Positions 59,630 through 64,000 of a DNA stretch of 64,000 nt are shown piece by piece. Source of the stretch: Frateuria defendens (GTDB lineage Bacteria; Pseudomonadota; Gammaproteobacteria; Xanthomonadales; Rhodanobacteraceae). Made by a program: the position numbers and the translations under genes. The first letter of the stretch is position 1. Every line of letters begins with the position of its first letter. Where the stretch lies: positions 1-64,000 of the forward strand of contig NZ_LFQR01000005.1 in assembly GCF_001182895.1 (NCBI RefSeq), in the 5' to 3' direction. The notes beneath the pieces are model-generated. The model saw only the letters and a program-made list of their open reading frames with translations, had not been told where the DNA came from and made no database searches.

Positions 59630-60562
59630 TCACACCGCCGCGGCGCCGCCGACGATTTCCGAGATTTCCTGGGTGATCGCCGCCTGGCGGGCCTTGTTGT
59701 AGACCAGGGTCAGCTCGTCGATCACCTTGTTCGCATTGTCGGAGGCGGCCTTCATCGCCACCATGCGCGCGGCATGCTCGCAGGCGAGGTTCTCCAGCAC
59801 CGCCTGGTACACCACCGACTCCACGTAGCGTGCCAGCACGTACTCGAGCACGGTCGCGGCGTCGGGCTCGTAGATGTAGTCCCAGTCGTGCTGCTGCTCG
59901 AGCTTGAGGCCGGCGACTGGGGTGTTCGGCGAAGCCTCGCGCTTGCCTTCCTCCACCGCCTCCAGCTCCGCCGCCACCACCGGCAGCGGCAGCAGCGCTT
60001 CGATCGCCACGCGCTGCACCATGGTGTTGACGAAGTCGTTGTAGGCCAGGAACACGCGGTCGAGCTTGTTCGCGCTGTAGGCGTCCAGCACCACCTTGAT
60101 CACGCCGACCAGGCTCTCCAGCTTCGGCTTCTCGCCCAGGTGCGACACGCTGCCGACCAGGTTCACGCCCTTCAGGCGCTTGAAGAACTGCACGGCCTTC
60201 TGGCCGATCGCCACCACGTCCACTTCCACGCCCTGGTCCTGCCAGGCCTTGATGGCCGGCAGCAGGCGGCGGAACAGGTTGGAGTTCAGGCCGCCGCACA
60301 GGCCACGGTCGGTGGTGACCACCACGTAGCCCACGCGCGCGACCTGCTCGCGCTCCTGCAGGAACGGGTGGCGGAAGTCGGTGCTGGCCTGGGCGACGTG
60401 CGCGATCACCTTGCGCATCTGGCGCGCGTAGGGGCGCGAGGCCTTCATCAGGTCCTGCGCCTTGCGGATCTTCGAGGCCGAGACCATTTCGAGCGCGCGC
60501 GTCACCTTGCGCATGTTCTGCGTGCTCTTGATCTTGGTTTTGATTTCGCGTCCGCCTGCCAT
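59630..60562 (-). CDS. atpG: ATP synthase gamma subunit
   Basis: Rotor shaft of F1. 310 residues, about 20 longer than the E. coli protein because of an insertion around 205-235 ([20 protein letters not shown]). N-terminal helix [20 protein letters not shown] and [19 protein letters not shown], and the C-terminal [20 protein letters not shown], are the family signatures. Confidence 0.98.
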   Translation of the reverse strand: MAGGREIKTKIKSTQNMRKVTRALEMVSASKIRKAQDLMKASRPYARQMRKVIAHVAQASTDFRHPFLQEREQVARVGYVVVTTDRGLCGGLNSNLFRRLLPAIKAWQDQGVEVDVVAIGQKAVQFFKRLKGVNLVGSVSHLGEKPKLESLVGVIKVVLDAYSANKLDRVFLAYNDFVNTMVQRVAIEALLPLPVVAAELEAVEEGKREASPNTPVAGLKLEQQHDWDYIYEPDAATVLEYVLARYVESVVYQAVLENLACEHAARMVAMKAASDNANKVIDELTLVYNKARQAAITQEISEIVGGAAAV

Positions 60563-60589
60563 CTTTTCTCGCTCGCTGTGCTCGCTCGA

Positions 60590-60671
60590 GGGAATCGGGA
60601 ATGGGGAGTCGGGAATAGGGCGGCGAGCCTTGAGCTCTTCCGATTTCCTATTCCCTGACTCTCTATTCCCG
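60590..60671. repeat. ATTCCCGATTCCC-type inverted repeat in the atpA-atpG gap
   Basis: GAGTCGGGAATAGG (60606-60619) pairs with CCTATTCCCTGACTC (60647-60661) with one bulge around CGAGCCTTGAGCTC. Same architecture and core words as the element in the atpD-atpC gap. Confidence 0.8.
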
Positions 60672-60673
60672 GC

Positions 60674-62224
<1,551 letters not shown>

Positions 62225-62284
62225 GGTCGTTGATCCTTGGGTCTGCGCCGCCTTCGCGGCACCCGATGAATTTGAATCGTGTCG

Positions 62285-62815
62285 TTACGCCAGGGCGCCG
62301 GCTAGGCGGGCCAGGCGGCCGCGCGCGGAGCCGTCGATCACTTCGCTGCCGGTGTCGATCACCACGCCGCCGAGCAGCGCGGGGTCGACCGCCGTTTCCA
62401 GTTCGATCTCGCGCTTGAAGCGGCGCTTGAGCGAGGCCTTCAGTTGCTCGGCCTGCGCGGCGTCGAGCGCCATCGCGCTGGTCACCTTCACCAGCAGCTG
62501 CTGCTCGGACTCGCGCTTGTACTCCTCGAACAACTCGGCCACTTCCGGCAGCAGCGCCAGACGCCGCTGCGCGGCCAGTTCGCCGAGGAAGCGCGCGAAC
62601 GCGCCGTCGGCCGGCGCGCCCTCGGGCAGGTGCAGCGCGGTCAGCTGCGCAGGTGCAACGCGCGGGTCGTTGCCGAAACCGGCCACGCGCGGGTCCTTCG
62701 CCACCGCGGCGGCGAAGGCCAGCGCCTGCGACCACGGCGCCAGCGCACCGGCCTCGTGAGCCAGCTCGAAGGCCGCACGGGCGTAGGGACGGGCGAGGGT
62801 GAGTGCCTGCGCCAT
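62285..62815 (-). CDS. atpH: ATP synthase delta subunit
   Basis: Peripheral-stalk subunit joining F1 to the b dimer. 176 residues. N-terminal helical bundle starts ARPYARAAFELA; the C-terminal signature LLGGVVIDTGSEVIDGSARGRL is complete. Three base pairs separate it from atpF. Confidence 0.97.
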   Translation of the reverse strand: MAQALTLARPYARAAFELAHEAGALAPWSQALAFAAAVAKDPRVAGFGNDPRVAPAQLTALHLPEGAPADGAFARFLGELAAQRRLALLPEVAELFEEYKRESEQQLLVKVTSAMALDAAQAEQLKASLKRRFKREIELETAVDPALLGGVVIDTGSEVIDGSARGRLARLAGALA

Positions 62816-62818
62816 GGC

Positions 62819-63289
62819 TTAGATCTCGGCCGCGAGCTGGTCGAGCATGGCCTTGTGGGCCGAGGCGTCGATCTCGCGCTGCACGATCTTCTCGGCGCCC
62901 TGCACCGCCAGGCGGCCCACCCAGCCGCGCAGCTCCTCGCGGGCGCGCTGCTGCATGCTGGCTACCTCGTCCTCGGCGGAGGCCTTCACCCGCGCCGCTT
63001 CGGCCAGCGCCTCGGCGCGCGCCTTCTCGACGATCTGCGCGGCCTGCTGCTGCGCCTTGTCGACGATCTCGGCGGCCTGCTGGCGCGCCTGCTTGATCTC
63101 GAGCTCGACCTTGGCGTCGGCCGCCTTCAGTTCGGCGTTCGCGCGCTCGGCCGCGGCCAGACCGTCGGCCACCTTCTTCTGGCGCTCCTCGATCGCGCGG
63201 CTGAGCTGCGGCCAGATGAACTTGGTGGTGAACCAGACCAGGATGGCGAAGGAGACCATCTGGCCCAGGAAAGTCAGGTCGATTTTCAT
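62819..63289 (-). CDS. atpF: ATP synthase b subunit
   Basis: Peripheral stalk. 156 residues: one N-terminal transmembrane helix ([23 protein letters not shown]) and a long Ala/Glu/Lys-rich helix forming the dimer coiled coil. Normal length. Separated from atpE by 77 bp. Confidence 0.97.
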   Translation of the reverse strand: MKIDLTFLGQMVSFAILVWFTTKFIWPQLSRAIEERQKKVADGLAAAERANAELKAADAKVELEIKQARQQAAEIVDKAQQQAAQIVEKARAEALAEAARVKASAEDEVASMQQRAREELRGWVGRLAVQGAEKIVQREIDASAHKAMLDQLAAEI

Positions 63290-63366
63290 GGGCTTTCCGA
63301 TAATTCCGGTGACGGGTTAAGCCGCCATCCGCCGCAACCCGAGGCTGCGGCGGCGCGATCGTCCGA

Positions 63367-64000
<634 letters not shown>

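Overview
The window is a GC-rich (roughly 70 % by eye) chromosomal segment of a gammaproteobacterium. Gene content and order (aceB-aceA with a divergent CysB-like LysR gene, trmL, ubiJ-ubiB, comM-ubiK-glnB, hemF, glmU next to an atp operon), aryl-polyene type pigment genes, and dispersed intergenic repeats of the 'GTAGGAGC', 'CCCTCTCCCC' and 'ATTCCCGATTCCC' types all point to the Xanthomonadales, most likely Rhodanobacteraceae. I see no tRNA, rRNA, CRISPR array, insertion sequence or phage gene.

Layout. (1) 1-12302, minus strand: a two-partner secretion locus. tpsB is transcribed first, followed by a giant filamentous haemagglutinin-type exoprotein gene that runs off the left edge (at least 3516 codons, no stop in the window). 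(2) 12563-24723, minus strand: an eleven-gene redox/sugar-acid gene train headed by a palindromic LacI-family operator. It holds an MFS transporter, a GntR-like LacI repressor, a royal-jelly/SMP-30-like propeller, an ABM monooxygenase-like protein, a PPC-domain protein, an aldo-keto reductase, a second MFS transporter, an exported amidohydrolase and a membrane FAD dehydrogenase complex (Tat small subunit, GMC/FAD subunit, triheme cytochrome c). (3) 24783-28004: a LysR gene divergent from two more aldo-keto reductases. (4) 28386-31773, minus: a DUF4156 lipoprotein and a large exported M16 metallopeptidase. (5) 32038-37911, plus: a 69-residue membrane protein behind a consensus sigma-54 promoter, then housekeeping genes trmL, ubiJ-ubiB, truC, arfB, an acyltransferase and a LysE exporter. 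(6) 38040-42164: glyoxylate shunt aceB-aceA with its divergent LysR regulator. (7) 42283-49933: cation/proton antiporter, comM, ubiK, glnB, a membrane protein, gpmA, an exported VNG-repeat beta-solenoid protein and hemF. (8) 50138-55102: a compact aryl-polyene-type cluster in two converging operons. (9) 55468-64000, minus: glmU, a TonB-C-like protein, and the atp operon from atpC back to a partial atpB at the right edge.

How the genes work together. The dehydrogenase complex would pass electrons from a periplasmic sugar or sugar acid to the respiratory chain. UbiJ, UbiB and UbiK support assembly of its quinone. The proton gradient feeds the ATP synthase at the right edge. AceA/AceB allow growth on two-carbon compounds. 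The outer surface is shaped by the secreted adhesin and the polyene lipid. GC-skewed codon use leaves long stop-free frames on the opposite strand; the largest (about 10.5 kb antisense to the adhesin and its transporter) is an artefact.
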